Virus record (IMG/VR): IMGVR_UViG_3300021364_000018
Span: 1-64,000 of that record
Direction: 5' to 3' (one strand)
Length of the DNA stretch: 64,000 bases
Origin: a virus
Part shown: positions 27,214 through 35,113 of the stretch, in pieces
Position numbering within the stretch: position 1 is the first letter of the stretch
Layout: the number at the start of each line of letters is the position of its first letter
Notes under the pieces: model-generated
Seen by the model: only the letters and a program-made list of their open reading frames with translations
What the model was told of the DNA's origin: nothing
Databases searched by the model: none
Program-made: the position numbers and the translations under genes

Positions 27214-27236
27214 GAAGTTAGTCGTTTGCTAACTTC
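27214..27236 (-). terminator. Hairpin at the gp32 stop codon
   Basis: Perfect 8-bp stem GAAGTTAG/CTAACTTC with a 7-nt loop that includes the last codons of gp32. Only a weak U-rich sequence follows (TATATT), so it may protect the 3' end or pause rather than terminate. Confidence 0.4.
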
Positions 27237-28117
27237 TTAAAGTAATCCATCGCTTCGTCTTCACTTGAATCACCTACTGATGAAGATTCTGCTGATGCGA
27301 TTACAGGTTCTTCTGCCACTGTTTCAGTGTTTACATTTGACCAAGGCACTTCTTCTAGGTCTTCTGCAACTGATTCAGCAGTAGAGTTTGATACACCTGT
27401 TGTCCCTAACACTCTATCGAGTTTCTCTTTCAGTTCGTCATAAGACTTGAACTGGTCTGGTGAGATGATAGAGGATAATGGACTCAGTGAAGTATATATA
27501 TCATTTAACTGATTTTCATCAGTAAATAATGGTGCTGGTGAATCAAATTCTGATTTATCGTAGTTCCAGTAACCATCGACTTTTCTGATTTTGATTTTAA
27601 AGTTAGCACCTTCTTCTCTGAGGTCAAAAGGGTTGATAGCACTCTCATCTTCAAATGCTGGTGAGATTGCCTCTTTCAACATTTCAAAGATTTTCTTACC
27701 ATAACGGTATTGAAATACTTTCCCTTCATTATCAGGATTTTTAGGGTCTGAAACAACATAGATGTTAGACACATAATGAAGTCTACGCTTCTGCTTACGA
27801 GCCTGTTCTCTGTTTGCTTCGATATTAGTGTTCCACAACTGAGTGTTGTATTCACTAACAGGGTCTTTTTTACCAATGGTAGTCAAAGACTTTTCGATAT
27901 ACCAACCACCTGGGCCTTGAAAGCCATGGTCGAAGTAAGATACCCATGGCATCTCTTCGTTCTCTGGTGTTGGGAGGAATCTGATAATTGCGTAACCGTT
28001 ACCTGATTTATCAAGTTCTGGTTTCCAGAAATTATCATCTGAGTAGGATTTTTTTGCACCTTGTTCAGGTGAAGCAGATTCCATAGCTGCTCTTAGTTTA
28101 TCTAATGATGTCGACAT
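27218..28117 (-). CDS. 32: Single-stranded DNA-binding protein gp32
   Basis: 299 aa (T4 301 aa). The N-terminal cooperativity region is followed by DDNFWKPELDKSGNGYAIIR and the OB-fold core (RRLHYVSNIYVVSDP, then NEGKVFQYRYGKKIF). The C-terminus is acidic (SSEDEAMDYFKK), the part that recruits replication partners. The T4 zinc ligands (three Cys and a His) between WYIE and the VSNIYVV strand are not present: the loop reads EKSLTTIGKKDPVSEYN. It is in a cluster with gp59 and gp33. Its leader has three ATACAAT copies. Confidence 0.95.
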   Translation of the reverse strand: MSTSLDKLRAAMESASPEQGAKKSYSDDNFWKPELDKSGNGYAIIRFLPTPENEEMPWVSYFDHGFQGPGGWYIEKSLTTIGKKDPVSEYNTQLWNTNIEANREQARKQKRRLHYVSNIYVVSDPKNPDNEGKVFQYRYGKKIFEMLKEAISPAFEDESAINPFDLREEGANFKIKIRKVDGYWNYDKSEFDSPAPLFTDENQLNDIYTSLSPLSSIISPDQFKSYDELKEKLDRVLGTTGVSNSTAESVAEDLEEVPWSNVNTETVAEEPVIASAESSSVGDSSEDEAMDYFKKLAND

Positions 28118-28145
28118 TGTATTCTCCTATTGTATCGCATTGTAT
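28116..28145 (-). promoter_or_regulatory. gp32 leader with three ATACAAT repeats (possible autoregulatory operator)
   Basis: ATACAAT occurs at 28145-28139, 28135-28129 and 28122-28116, the last running into the ATG; AGGAG lies between the last two. T4 gp32 represses its own mRNA by binding an unstructured AU-rich leader. The repeats fit such an operator; this is inference. Confidence 0.45.
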
Positions 28146-28182
28146 TAGCATTTTATGTAAAGGTATTGGGATGGCGTCTACT

Positions 28183-28980
28183 TTAGATTTGACTCTGAAA
28201 GCAAGCTTCAATCAATACCCACTCGTCTTCGATATTAAGATTTTCAGTCTTGTATCTATTGAGTATATCATTATACTCAATTTTATCGAATCCGTCTACC
28301 GAGTTTTTAAAATAAACATTGGCATTCGGATGATTCTCTTCTATCCATTGTAATAGAGATAGAAACTGCAACTTTTGACGGTCGCCCACTTCGGAATCAG
28401 AAGTGTATTCGTCTTTATATGTATGACAAACAGTAGAGTCATAGATGTTATCTACAACATCAAACTCTAATGTATCAAACCCTATAAGACAAATTTCTGT
28501 TTCTCCATGTTCTAAAGCATAACCTAATGCTTTTAGACCACAGAGTAAATTCTTAAACTCATCTTTTTTATATATAACTATGTTATCTTGATGAACAGAG
28601 CTATAAGCTGTAAAGTAATGAACCAGGTCATCTTTACCTTTGAAGTTTTCACTATTAACTACAAACTTATCATCGCCAGGTTTTCTGACATCAAAGTAAG
28701 TAAATACCACATGTGGATTTGCAACTTTCATACCTTCGTGCAACATGTTCCATGATTCTTCGTCTTCATCTAAATCAATCGAATCAAAAGTCTCACCAAC
28801 ATACATTCTGATTTGTTTATAGACTTCTTCATCAATAGCATGTGACATAGTTGCAACATCATTTACGAATAACATTTCTGGCATCGCATCTCTATAAACC
28901 ATATTCATACCCCACCATCTTTCGAGAGTGGATAAATCGTAGTTATTTCTTGATGGTCCGTTTCCTACTATGTAGAGCAT
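28183..28980 (-). CDS. Putative glycosyltransferase-like protein (VGNGPS motif)
   Basis: 265 aa. The start LYIVGNGPSRNNYDLSTLE with WWGMNMVYRDAMPEMLFVND resembles the nucleotide-sugar loop of DUF115 and GT42-type sialyltransferase-like proteins, which begin with a G-N-G-P-S turn and then a residue pattern for a D or N in the next strand. A later segment GLKALGYALEHGETEICLIGFDTL also fits. No membrane segment. It lies between gp32 and gp59, overlapping gp59 by 13 nt. The activity and acceptor are unknown. Confidence 0.6.
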   Translation of the reverse strand: MLYIVGNGPSRNNYDLSTLERWWGMNMVYRDAMPEMLFVNDVATMSHAIDEEVYKQIRMYVGETFDSIDLDEDEESWNMLHEGMKVANPHVVFTYFDVRKPGDDKFVVNSENFKGKDDLVHYFTAYSSVHQDNIVIYKKDEFKNLLCGLKALGYALEHGETEICLIGFDTLEFDVVDNIYDSTVCHTYKDEYTSDSEVGDRQKLQFLSLLQWIEENHPNANVYFKNSVDGFDKIEYNDILNRYKTENLNIEDEWVLIEACFQSQI

Positions 28981-29561
28981 AATTGTATTAACTTCTTTTT
29001 AAACTTGTTATAGTCATAATTAATAAATGACTTATACTTATTTATCTTGTTTATAACCTCCGGATAAATTAAATTATCACTTATGAGATTATCCCATTTC
29101 TTTTGGCATTGTGTTATCTCACATAACATTACCATTGTTTCAATTGATATCTTCTTACCCATAAACTGTTTAAGAAGATAAGGGTGTTGTCCGTCTTTGA
29201 CTGTTAACACCTCTTGTATCGATTTCTTCTTTAGAAGATTACTAACTTCATTCTCAAATAGATAAGTTAGTTTTTGATTTCTTTTCTTCCAATCGATAAA
29301 AGTTTTCTTCGCCTCGTTTTCAATCATGTCACCAACCCACATATCTTTTGTGCATAGATTAGCGACATAGAAATCTTTTAACTCTTCTTTATATAGTCGT
29401 GCCAATTTAGCGAAGTGAAATCTATCATTTCGTTTGAGAAAGGAAGATAGTTCTGCTTTGACTTTACCATTGTATTGATTAAAGTCATAGTCCCTAGAAT
29501 GAAAATGTAATTTTATTCCAAGATACAGTTTATAACTATCAAATCCTTCTCTACTACTCAC
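28968..29561 (-). CDS. 59: DNA helicase loader gp59
   Basis: 197 aa (T4 217 aa). GFDSYKLYLGIKLHFHSRDYD is the conserved start of gp59, and FLKRNDRFHFAKLARLYKE and the KMWVGDM-like region (TKDMWVGDMIENEAKK) follow. The protein binds fork DNA and gp32 and loads the gp41 helicase. Position directly downstream of gp33-side genes and upstream of gp32 is the cyanophage order. It overlaps the preceding gene by 8 nt. Confidence 0.92.
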   Translation of the reverse strand: MSSREGFDSYKLYLGIKLHFHSRDYDFNQYNGKVKAELSSFLKRNDRFHFAKLARLYKEELKDFYVANLCTKDMWVGDMIENEAKKTFIDWKKRNQKLTYLFENEVSNLLKKKSIQEVLTVKDGQHPYLLKQFMGKKISIETMVMLCEITQCQKKWDNLISDNLIYPEVINKINKYKSFINYDYNKFKKKLIQLCST

Positions 29562-29850
29562 CGCCTACAATGACCTTCTTTTTCTTAGGCACAACTAAGG
29601 CACCTGTAGCAGTTCTCCATGCTTCTTCTATTTGGTCGTTAGTTGGAACAACTAAAGATACTGTATAGAATCTTGCTTCTTTTGGATTCTCTTCACCTGT
29701 CATTGCGACACCTCTTGCGAAACCCATTTTGCCTTCTGGCGCTTGAACAATCATTCTAGGGTTTTCTAATATCAGAGGTTCTTCACTTTTCATTTTACCA
29801 ATGAACTCTCCGTTCATTGTGACTACGCTTACTATATCACCTTTCTTCAT
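29554..29850 (-). CDS. Conserved protein between gp33 and gp59
   Basis: 98 aa. The start MKKGDIVSVVTMNGEFIGKM followed by LILENPRMIVQAPEGKMGF looks like a small beta-barrel (Sm/SH3-like), with a basic C-terminus (VVPKKKKVIVGGE). It overlaps gp33 by 4 nt and gp59 by 8 nt. Present at this place in marine T4-like phages as far as I recall. Function unknown; RNA or protein binding is a guess from the fold pattern. Confidence 0.78.
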   Translation of the reverse strand: MKKGDIVSVVTMNGEFIGKMKSEEPLILENPRMIVQAPEGKMGFARGVAMTGEENPKEARFYTVSLVVPTNDQIEEAWRTATGALVVPKKKKVIVGGE

Positions 29851-30089
29851 TTCGACTCCGTATAAAAAGATGTGAGAGATGCTCTACTAGACTTCTCAAC
29901 ATTAATTAATTTTAACTTCTCTGCCTCAGCAGTAAGTTTTTCTTTTAAAGGTGGAGAAAGAAGTCTTTTTGCACCTTCTGGTTCTACACCATTCACTTCA
30001 CAAACTTTGAGTATAGCACTCATTACATCTGTTTTGTTTCCTACTAATAGTCTTTCGACTTGTTCTGTAAATTCTTTTCTAGTTATCAT
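29847..30089 (-). CDS. 33: Late transcription coactivator gp33
   Basis: 80 aa (T4 112 aa). VMSAILKVCEVNGVEPEGAK followed by RLLSPPLKEKLTAEAEKLKL lines up with T4 gp33 (ATTAFLEENSIPETQFAKFI, then PSGIIEKIQSEA). The C-terminal hydrophobic end (LTSFYTESK) would be the sliding-clamp binding tip. Gp33 bridges RNA polymerase and the gp45 clamp so that the gp55 sigma uses TATAAATA promoters, which are present in this window. Confidence 0.85.
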   Translation of the reverse strand: MITRKEFTEQVERLLVGNKTDVMSAILKVCEVNGVEPEGAKRLLSPPLKEKLTAEAEKLKLINVEKSSRASLTSFYTESK

Positions 30090-30436
30090 ATCAAATTTAT
30101 TGGAGCGTGTTGAACTTCCTCACCATTATCAAAGTTTTCAATCCAATCCATCATGACTCTATAGTATGCATAGTATGTTGGACTATGACCATTCATATCC
30201 ATACCTTCACCACCGTCAGCATAAGGAGTTTCTAAGTAATCAATAAGTGCTTGACATTCGTCTAAGTGAACTTCGGTAAGTTCGTCTTCACTTCCTATTT
30301 CAAGATACTCTAACATATTGTCATATGCAGTATCGTATGCTTGTTGATGAATCCAATCATCTGATTTATGAAATATCTTACCCCAATTCCAATCTTGTTT
30401 TAGAGTAAACTTCTCTTCGTTATAAAAATCTGCCAT
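30086..30436 (-). CDS. Acidic hypothetical protein
   Basis: 116 aa, rich in D, E, W and Y (KQDWNWGKIFHKSDDWIHQQ, then DGGEGMDMNGHSPTYYAYYR). No known domain. It overlaps gp33 by 4 nt and abuts the next acidic gene, so it belongs to the early/replication transcript. Acidic small proteins of this kind often bind or mimic nucleic-acid partners, but nothing specific is visible. Confidence 0.78.
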   Translation of the reverse strand: MADFYNEEKFTLKQDWNWGKIFHKSDDWIHQQAYDTAYDNMLEYLEIGSEDELTEVHLDECQALIDYLETPYADGGEGMDMNGHSPTYYAYYRVMMDWIENFDNGEEVQHAPINLI

Positions 30437-30873
30437 TAGAATATCTCCTTATCTGTTTCTTCTACTACAATTGGACCATAGAATAGATATTCACAATCTA
30501 TTGAATCATACCCATTGTCAAAGAAATAACTTGTACCTTCTTCATAGAGAGTTTCTTCTAATACTTCTCTCTCTTCATCGGTGCCTTTCCATTCTAATAT
30601 TTCAGAATCGAATGAACAACCATCCCAACATTCCTGAAACTCTTGTTCTTCAAAAACTTGTGGTTCAAACCAATCAGTGTCTTCCTGATTCATTGCATCT
30701 GTTAACCATTCAACTTCATCTTCATTCATTGGTTTGATTAACCATTCACCGTTTCGCCACATTGTCTCTGTTTTAATTCTATTGCCTGATTCATCAGTCC
30801 AATATTCTAATTCATAGACACTCTTCTTATTAGCACATGATATTTCATATGTCTTTCCAATCTCAATATTCAT
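30436..30873 (-). CDS. Acidic hypothetical protein
   Basis: 145 aa with very high Glu/Asp/Trp content, especially residues 50-125 (EDEVEWLTDAMNQEDTDWF, then VFEEQEFQECWDGCSFDSE). The N-terminal IEIGKTYEISCANKKSVYEL looks like a beta strand pair. One-base stop-start overlap with the next gene. Function unknown. Confidence 0.78.
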   Translation of the reverse strand: MNIEIGKTYEISCANKKSVYELEYWTDESGNRIKTETMWRNGEWLIKPMNEDEVEWLTDAMNQEDTDWFEPQVFEEQEFQECWDGCSFDSEILEWKGTDEEREVLEETLYEEGTSYFFDNGYDSIDCEYLFYGPIVVEETDKEIF

Positions 30874-30882
30874 AATATACTC

Positions 30883-31485
30883 CTATTTAAACTCTCGTTC
30901 TCTAAACCACAAATTGAATGCATACTTCTCTCCTTCAAGCACAGGCAAACCTGCATGTTTAGAAAAGGGGTCTCTCTTATTTGTGTCTGGTAAAACATTA
31001 TGCCAGAATATCATTGTGCCTTTTCTAGGTTGCACTTCGATACCTAACAAATTAAAACCTGTTCCGCCACCTTTGGGCACATCTCTTAGATAACCTAAAG
31101 CAGTAATCATTCTTTGACCGCCTCTATCTAAGTAGATTGAATTGAAATCTTCATCTTCTTCATCAAAGGTGTCATAGTGATAATCATACATTTCACCTTC
31201 GCTATAATAAACTACTTGAAAAGGTTCAGCATGACTTAAAGGTATTCTAACAGTGTCAGCAATCTTCTGACCGATTCTCTCTATTTCAGGTGATACATTA
31301 TGATACACCCATGTATGTGAACCTGTGCGACCTTCTGTAAGTTGACCTTTGCCGTCTTTACTTGATACTGTTGCTTTCTCTAAATCTTGCCATGACCATC
31401 TTAAAATTTCATCGCATTCTTCGTCTGTTAGAAAGTCATGTATTACTGATAGCATGACTCTATCATTCTTCATTACATTTATCAT
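30883..31485 (-). CDS. Prolyl-4-hydroxylase-like 2OG-Fe(II) oxygenase
   Basis: 200 aa. The Fe ligands are visible: H-x-D in MYDYHYDTFDEED near residue 105 and the distal His in KHAGLPVLEGEKYAFNLWF near 178. The Lys/Arg in the same segment would bind 2-oxoglutarate. GRTGSHTWVY and the RMITALGYLRDVPKGGGTGF segment are typical of the P4H family. It overlaps the exonuclease stop by 4 nt. The substrate (protein proline or other) is unknown; phage oxygenases of this type are common in marine myoviruses. Confidence 0.88.
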   Translation of the reverse strand: MINVMKNDRVMLSVIHDFLTDEECDEILRWSWQDLEKATVSSKDGKGQLTEGRTGSHTWVYHNVSPEIERIGQKIADTVRIPLSHAEPFQVVYYSEGEMYDYHYDTFDEEDEDFNSIYLDRGGQRMITALGYLRDVPKGGGTGFNLLGIEVQPRKGTMIFWHNVLPDTNKRDPFSKHAGLPVLEGEKYAFNLWFREREFK

Positions 31486-32162
31486 ACGCCGTATAAGTTT
31501 TTGTATTGTTTTCTAAGTTGCACTAGTTCTTCTATATGTTCACTAGGGTCACTAATGAATAATTGAAATGTATTCATGCCTTCAACGCCAACTATTGCAA
31601 CAACTTCATCGATTGCAACACCTGTAAGTTCTTCGACCATGATAGCATATGCAGTCATTTGTATGAACCATGGTGTCGCCATGTAATCATCTTTTGGTTT
31701 ACCTGATGATTTAAAATCTATGATTGCAAGTTGGTCTTCAAATAGTCCGACACAATCAACTCGACCTGCCATTTTTAATTCATGTGAATATAGAGGTGCT
31801 TCTAGAGCGATTGGTGTGATACCATCTAAGACAGGTTGAACTGCTTTGAACATACCTTCTTGTAGTATGTTATCAAACTCAATGTATTCTTTTTCTTGTC
31901 TTAGATAGTCTTCTATGTGTTGATGAAACTTTGTGCCTCTATTCGTTGCTTGTTTAGTAATCTTGTTTGCAGTCTCTTCTCCGACTCGTTGACGCCAGAG
32001 TTTAATTTGTTCTTTTGCTCTTAGACCAACAACTGTCGTAACACTTGGATACTTAGCATCGTTTTCGCCAACATAAAATCTTTGACCGTTCTCTGAGATA
32101 GTTTCTAATTGTATAGATTCTAAGTCACCAAGTTCATACAGTTTTGTTTTCAATTTTGTCAT
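31482..32162 (-). CDS. PD-(D/E)XK exonuclease
   Basis: 226 aa of the RecB/Cas4-like nuclease fold. RGTKFHQHIEDYL near residue 74 supplies the His; AGRVDCVGLFEDQLAIIDFK near 130 carries the catalytic Asp and the D-x-K (IIDFKSSGKP); WFIQMTAYAIMVEE is the Q-x-x-x-Y motif. Cyanophage relatives are annotated as exonucleases. It may act in recombination or host DNA breakdown. Overlaps the oxygenase by 4 nt. Confidence 0.87.
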   Translation of the reverse strand: MTKLKTKLYELGDLESIQLETISENGQRFYVGENDAKYPSVTTVVGLRAKEQIKLWRQRVGEETANKITKQATNRGTKFHQHIEDYLRQEKEYIEFDNILQEGMFKAVQPVLDGITPIALEAPLYSHELKMAGRVDCVGLFEDQLAIIDFKSSGKPKDDYMATPWFIQMTAYAIMVEELTGVAIDEVVAIVGVEGMNTFQLFISDPSEHIEELVQLRKQYKNLYGV

Positions 32163-32173
32163 AATGTATTATA

Positions 32174-32470
32174 CTACTTATTTCTTTGTTTGTGAATATG
32201 TTTTTTAACAACCTCTTTGGTCTTAATATCTTTGATTGATTTGTTTGTGTTCAATGGTGAACCTGGATGTCCTTCACCAATCTTAGATAAGACTTCTTTA
32301 AACCCACTATCAGTTTTAATTCTATCACCATGACCACCCACGATATTAGGGGCGCCAATGATTTCTTTTACCTGTGGATTCTTTTTAAGATACTTGACTT
32401 TGTTATCATAAGACATCATAAGTTCGTATCTCTCATCTAACTCTGAGTTATAAAATTCGTAAAGGGGCAT
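32174..32470 (-). CDS. FmdB-like small protein
   Basis: 98 aa. The N-terminus MPLYEFYNSELDERYELMMS resembles the FmdB zinc-ribbon start, but the cysteines are missing. The middle (APNIVGGHGDRIKTDSGFKE) and Gly-rich GEGHPGSPL are like small phage proteins of this type. The basic C-terminus suggests nucleic-acid contact. Its ATG overlaps the preceding stop (TAATG). Confidence 0.72.
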   Translation of the reverse strand: MPLYEFYNSELDERYELMMSYDNKVKYLKKNPQVKEIIGAPNIVGGHGDRIKTDSGFKEVLSKIGEGHPGSPLNTNKSIKDIKTKEVVKKHIHKQRNK

Positions 32471-32643
32471 TAAGTTCTCGGTAAGTTTTGTTCAACGATA
32501 TCAAGCACATCTTGTTCTTTATACCAAAGACCAGAATAGACTTGTTTGTGACCGTCATTCCATTCTACATGATATCTTTTATAACCAAAAGGTCTATCAC
32601 TAAAGACTCTACAATCGCCGTAATTTTTTATTAATATTCTCAT
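32470..32643 (-). CDS. Small hypothetical protein
   Basis: 57 aa (MRILIKNYGDCRVFSDRPFG, then YHVEWNDGHKQVYSGLWYKE). It starts in an ATGA overlap with the upstream gene and ends in a TAATG overlap with the downstream one, which strongly supports translation. No known domain. Confidence 0.75.
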   Translation of the reverse strand: MRILIKNYGDCRVFSDRPFGYKRYHVEWNDGHKQVYSGLWYKEQDVLDIVEQNLPRT

Positions 32644-33176
32644 AACATAAATGCAGGTGTATCTCGTTTAGTCCACACTGCGAAGTCTCTCTTATATTTA
32701 TTGTAATATTGTTGATACGCTTTTACTACATCACTTGACTTGACATCATCTGGCATTGCAGGTGGTGGGGGTGAAAACGGACCTGGTGTAATATTATTTG
32801 GTGTTTCACATAGAACATTTCTAAGTTTTGAATCTGTTAGATGTTCTCTGCCATATCTGAAAGTATACTCATCACAAAGATGAACAAACAACTCATACAA
32901 GAATTCATAGTTGCCTGATGTTTGTCTTGCCCATACAGCAGTAGGGTGATTCAGGTGTGACGCCTTGTATAAAGTGTTTTCTAAGTTAGAGTTTGGCATA
33001 CGCCATCTTTTGATTCGTCTACCGTTTTTAGATAACGCCTCGTATTGGTCGCCATCTAACATACGATGTGCTGTAGACATCAACTGAGCATACTCAATAA
33101 TCATTTTAACAACATGCTTATCACAATGTAATTCAGCACATGGTTTGGGTTCTTCGTGTAAGTAAAATAAATTCAT
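32640..33176 (-). CDS. Conserved marine phage protein, function unknown
   Basis: 178 aa. The start MNLFYLHEEPKPCAELHCDK followed by HVVKMIIEYAQLMSTAHRML is a well-conserved pattern I know from marine phages, with several His, Cys and Asp that could bind metal. HLNHPTAVWARQTSGNYEFL and a Pro-rich loop follow. I do not know a function. The ATG at 33176 sits exactly 7 nt after a TATACT, so it may be translated from a leaderless mRNA. Confidence 0.78.
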   Translation of the reverse strand: MNLFYLHEEPKPCAELHCDKHVVKMIIEYAQLMSTAHRMLDGDQYEALSKNGRRIKRWRMPNSNLENTLYKASHLNHPTAVWARQTSGNYEFLYELFVHLCDEYTFRYGREHLTDSKLRNVLCETPNNITPGPFSPPPPAMPDDVKSSDVVKAYQQYYNKYKRDFAVWTKRDTPAFML

Positions 33177-33182
33177 AGTTCT

Positions 33183-33211
33183 AGTATATCATAAATTAAG
33201 TTCATTGAGAA
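33183..33211 (-). promoter_or_regulatory. Possible promoter for the 178-aa gene
   Basis: TATACT at 33188-33183 and a weak -35 TTCTCA (33211-33206) with a 17-bp spacer. Predicted +1 falls on the ATG. Confidence 0.4.
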
Positions 33212-33220
33212 CCTGTTTTG

Positions 33221-33751
33221 TCATTTGTAAAATATGTGGTCGTTAATAACTACAGTCTCATTCAATGAATCATTCCAATATGGGTCGACATACAAAGTAT
33301 GATAATGTGTTGCACCTTCTGTAATATCAGGATACTTACCCATAATCACATCTTGAGCAATCACATATGATTCAAAGAATGTATCAGTGTCTAAAGGTTC
33401 ATCTGACTTGCCATCACAGAACCAACTGAACTGACATTGATTACGAATTGGTACCATGTTGCCTTTCCAGTTCTCTCTATACTTTGCTTGATAAATTACT
33501 CCACATATATCTTTTGGATATGCGGAATGTTCCATACGATTTAGAACAACCTGTGCGACAGCAACTTTACCTGCAAGAGGTTGATTACCTGCCTCAAAGT
33601 AAATGTTCTTCGCCATACAAACTACCTCACCATTTTCATCAGCAGCATTGACTGTTTGTGGTAACATCATAACGAACATTAAAAAGGCACCGAAACCCAT
33701 GCCATATAAGAATGCTTTGAAAGCATCTTTCTCTGTATGTTTATGTTGCAT
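33221..33751 (-). CDS. SleB-type cell wall hydrolase (endolysin candidate)
   Basis: 176 aa. I take the ATG at 33751 (MQHKHTEKDAFKAFLYGMGF) since it gives a signal peptide or anchor (FGAFLMFVMMLPQTVNAADE) and overlaps the upstream stop region. The catalytic domain has the Hydrolase_2 motifs: CMAKNIYFEAGNQPLAGKVA with the probable catalytic Glu, VVLNRM, CQFSWFCDG near residue 105, and EGATHYHTLYVDPYW. It would cut peptidoglycan between glycan units. It is remote from the spanin-like pair near 51 kb. Confidence 0.87.
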   Translation of the reverse strand: MQHKHTEKDAFKAFLYGMGFGAFLMFVMMLPQTVNAADENGEVVCMAKNIYFEAGNQPLAGKVAVAQVVLNRMEHSAYPKDICGVIYQAKYRENWKGNMVPIRNQCQFSWFCDGKSDEPLDTDTFFESYVIAQDVIMGKYPDITEGATHYHTLYVDPYWNDSLNETVVINDHIFYK

Positions 33752-33752
33752 A

Positions 33753-33953
33753 TTAATACCCGCTGGTTGTATGTGCATACTCATCAGCACAATCTTTCTC
33801 ACCACAAACACAATAACCTGGTGCAGGTTCATCTGCTGGGTCAGGTGCAAACTCACTAGGGTGTTTGACACCATATGTTTCTAAATTGTAAACTTCTTCT
33901 TCGGTTAGTTTACCGCCACTTGCCTCTGCAAGTATCTTATAATGATTAAGCAT
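33753..33953 (-). CDS. Small Cys-containing protein
   Basis: 66 aa (LNHYKILAEASGGKLTEEEV, then a C-terminal YCVCGEKDCADEY). The C-x-C-x4-C cluster may bind a metal. It ends one base before the endolysin ATG and begins 8 nt inside the upstream gene. Function unknown. Confidence 0.7.
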   Translation of the reverse strand: MLNHYKILAEASGGKLTEEEVYNLETYGVKHPSEFAPDPADEPAPGYCVCGEKDCADEYAHTTSGY

Positions 33954-34365
33954 AACTCTCTCCTAATTCTGCTGGGTCTAATTGACCGTTAGCGATTAAT
34001 GATTGCTCATGTAAATAAGTTTCTGAGATTAACTCATTGAAACTACCTTGAAAGTAAATATCTTCCTCAGGACTTCTGAGATAGTCTTCAAGGTATAACT
34101 TCTCAATAGAAGTAATGTAATCAAACGAACCTCTGAGTCCGTTGTACCTGTTAACATGCTTCATGACCTCAGCGGCAACTGATGCTTCAGTTACACTCGG
34201 CACCTCATAGTAGTCATGTTCGCCTGGACCATAAGCATCTCTCTCAAAGATTTCTTTGGTCAGTTCAGCATGAACAACATAAGTTGAACCACCCTTGAAC
34301 TTATGAAAGTTAGAACCATACTCTTCAAGGTTCTGAGTGTTAACAATGTATACAAATTTTTCCAT
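33946..34365 (-). CDS. Hypothetical protein
   Basis: 139 aa. Start at 34365 (MEKFVYIVNTQNLEEYGSNF) chosen for the Shine-Dalgarno AAGGAG 8 nt upstream; an upstream in-frame ATG lies in the neighbour. A short beta-strand start with TYVVHAE and an acidic C-terminus. No family recognised. Confidence 0.78.
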   Translation of the reverse strand: MEKFVYIVNTQNLEEYGSNFHKFKGGSTYVVHAELTKEIFERDAYGPGEHDYYEVPSVTEASVAAEVMKHVNRYNGLRGSFDYITSIEKLYLEDYLRSPEEDIYFQGSFNELISETYLHEQSLIANGQLDPAELGESYA

Positions 34366-34366
34366 A

Positions 34367-34678
34367 TTAGTCTCCTTTAAAATCAAAATTAGCCCAAAAC
34401 TCATCGGTTTCTTTTTCTCTTAGTTCGCAAGAAACTCTGAGTTGTTTTGGTGTTATCATTAGTGCCTCACAGAAATCTAACAACATATCACCGAAAGGTA
34501 TTTGATTGTTAGAATGCCATCTTACGATGTCGCCTGGTGCAACATAAAAATCTTTAGCATATTTGTTGACTGCATCTTCTGTAGTAGAAAAGGTGCCTGT
34601 CACACCCCACCTTGAATAGTGTCGACCTGCAACAGTCATATTGTCTTTGAATCTTTTTTTGTATTCTCTAAACTTCAT
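34367..34678 (-). CDS. Hypothetical protein
   Basis: 103 aa with an AAGGAG site before the ATG. The part from YVAPGDIVRWHSNNQIPFGD to CEALMITPKQLRVSCE reads like a small helix-turn-helix-like or beta domain, but no family is recognised. Next to other small early-type genes. Confidence 0.75.
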   Translation of the reverse strand: MKFREYKKRFKDNMTVAGRHYSRWGVTGTFSTTEDAVNKYAKDFYVAPGDIVRWHSNNQIPFGDMLLDFCEALMITPKQLRVSCELREKETDEFWANFDFKGD

Positions 34679-34687
34679 AATGTCTCC

Positions 34688-35047
34688 TTATATTAAGTAA
34701 TCTGGACCAAACACTCTATGAGTTGGGTAAGCCTGACCAACCACATAACCTTCGAGAACATTACCTCTCGGTTTGTTCAAAGCAGGGGCAGCCCAACCTG
34801 CAGCTTTTAGAACATCACCGACTGCAAATTTTGGGTTTGCAATGTTGATAAAACCCCAAACAGAACTAGGGTGACCTTCTCTGGTTTCTATAATTTTAAT
34901 ATATTTTTTGCCGATAGAATAATCGTGGGCAGTATTGTTATCTTTAGTGTGGGGGTAAACTTTATACAGTGCTTCTGAAATATCAGAACATAATTTCTCA
35001 CAAGCATCAGCAAGTTTGGTTGCATTTTTTAAAGTATCTTTATTCAT
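34688..35047 (-). CDS. Hypothetical protein
   Basis: 119 aa. Start at 35047 (MNKDTLKNATKLADACEKLC) chosen for AGGAG 7 nt upstream. The C-terminal part (FINIANPKFAVGDVLKAAGW, then AYPTHRVFGPDYLI) is probably a small globular domain. A TTGACA promoter with a 27-nt leader drives it. Confidence 0.77.
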   Translation of the reverse strand: MNKDTLKNATKLADACEKLCSDISEALYKVYPHTKDNNTAHDYSIGKKYIKIIETREGHPSSVWGFINIANPKFAVGDVLKAAGWAAPALNKPRGNVLEGYVVGQAYPTHRVFGPDYLI

Positions 35048-35080
35048 GATTTCTCCTTTCTTATTTCTCATCATGGTTAT

Positions 35081-35110
35081 ATGGTACAAAAAAAGTGAAC
35101 CTATTGTCAA
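35081..35110 (-). promoter_or_regulatory. sigma70-like promoter (TTGACA-N18-TACCAT)
   Basis: TTGACA at 35110-35105, 18-bp spacer with a T7 run, TACCAT at 35086-35081. Predicted start near 35074. The initially transcribed CATGATGAGAAA is shared with the promoter at 44398. Confidence 0.65.
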
Positions 35111-35113
35111 CCC

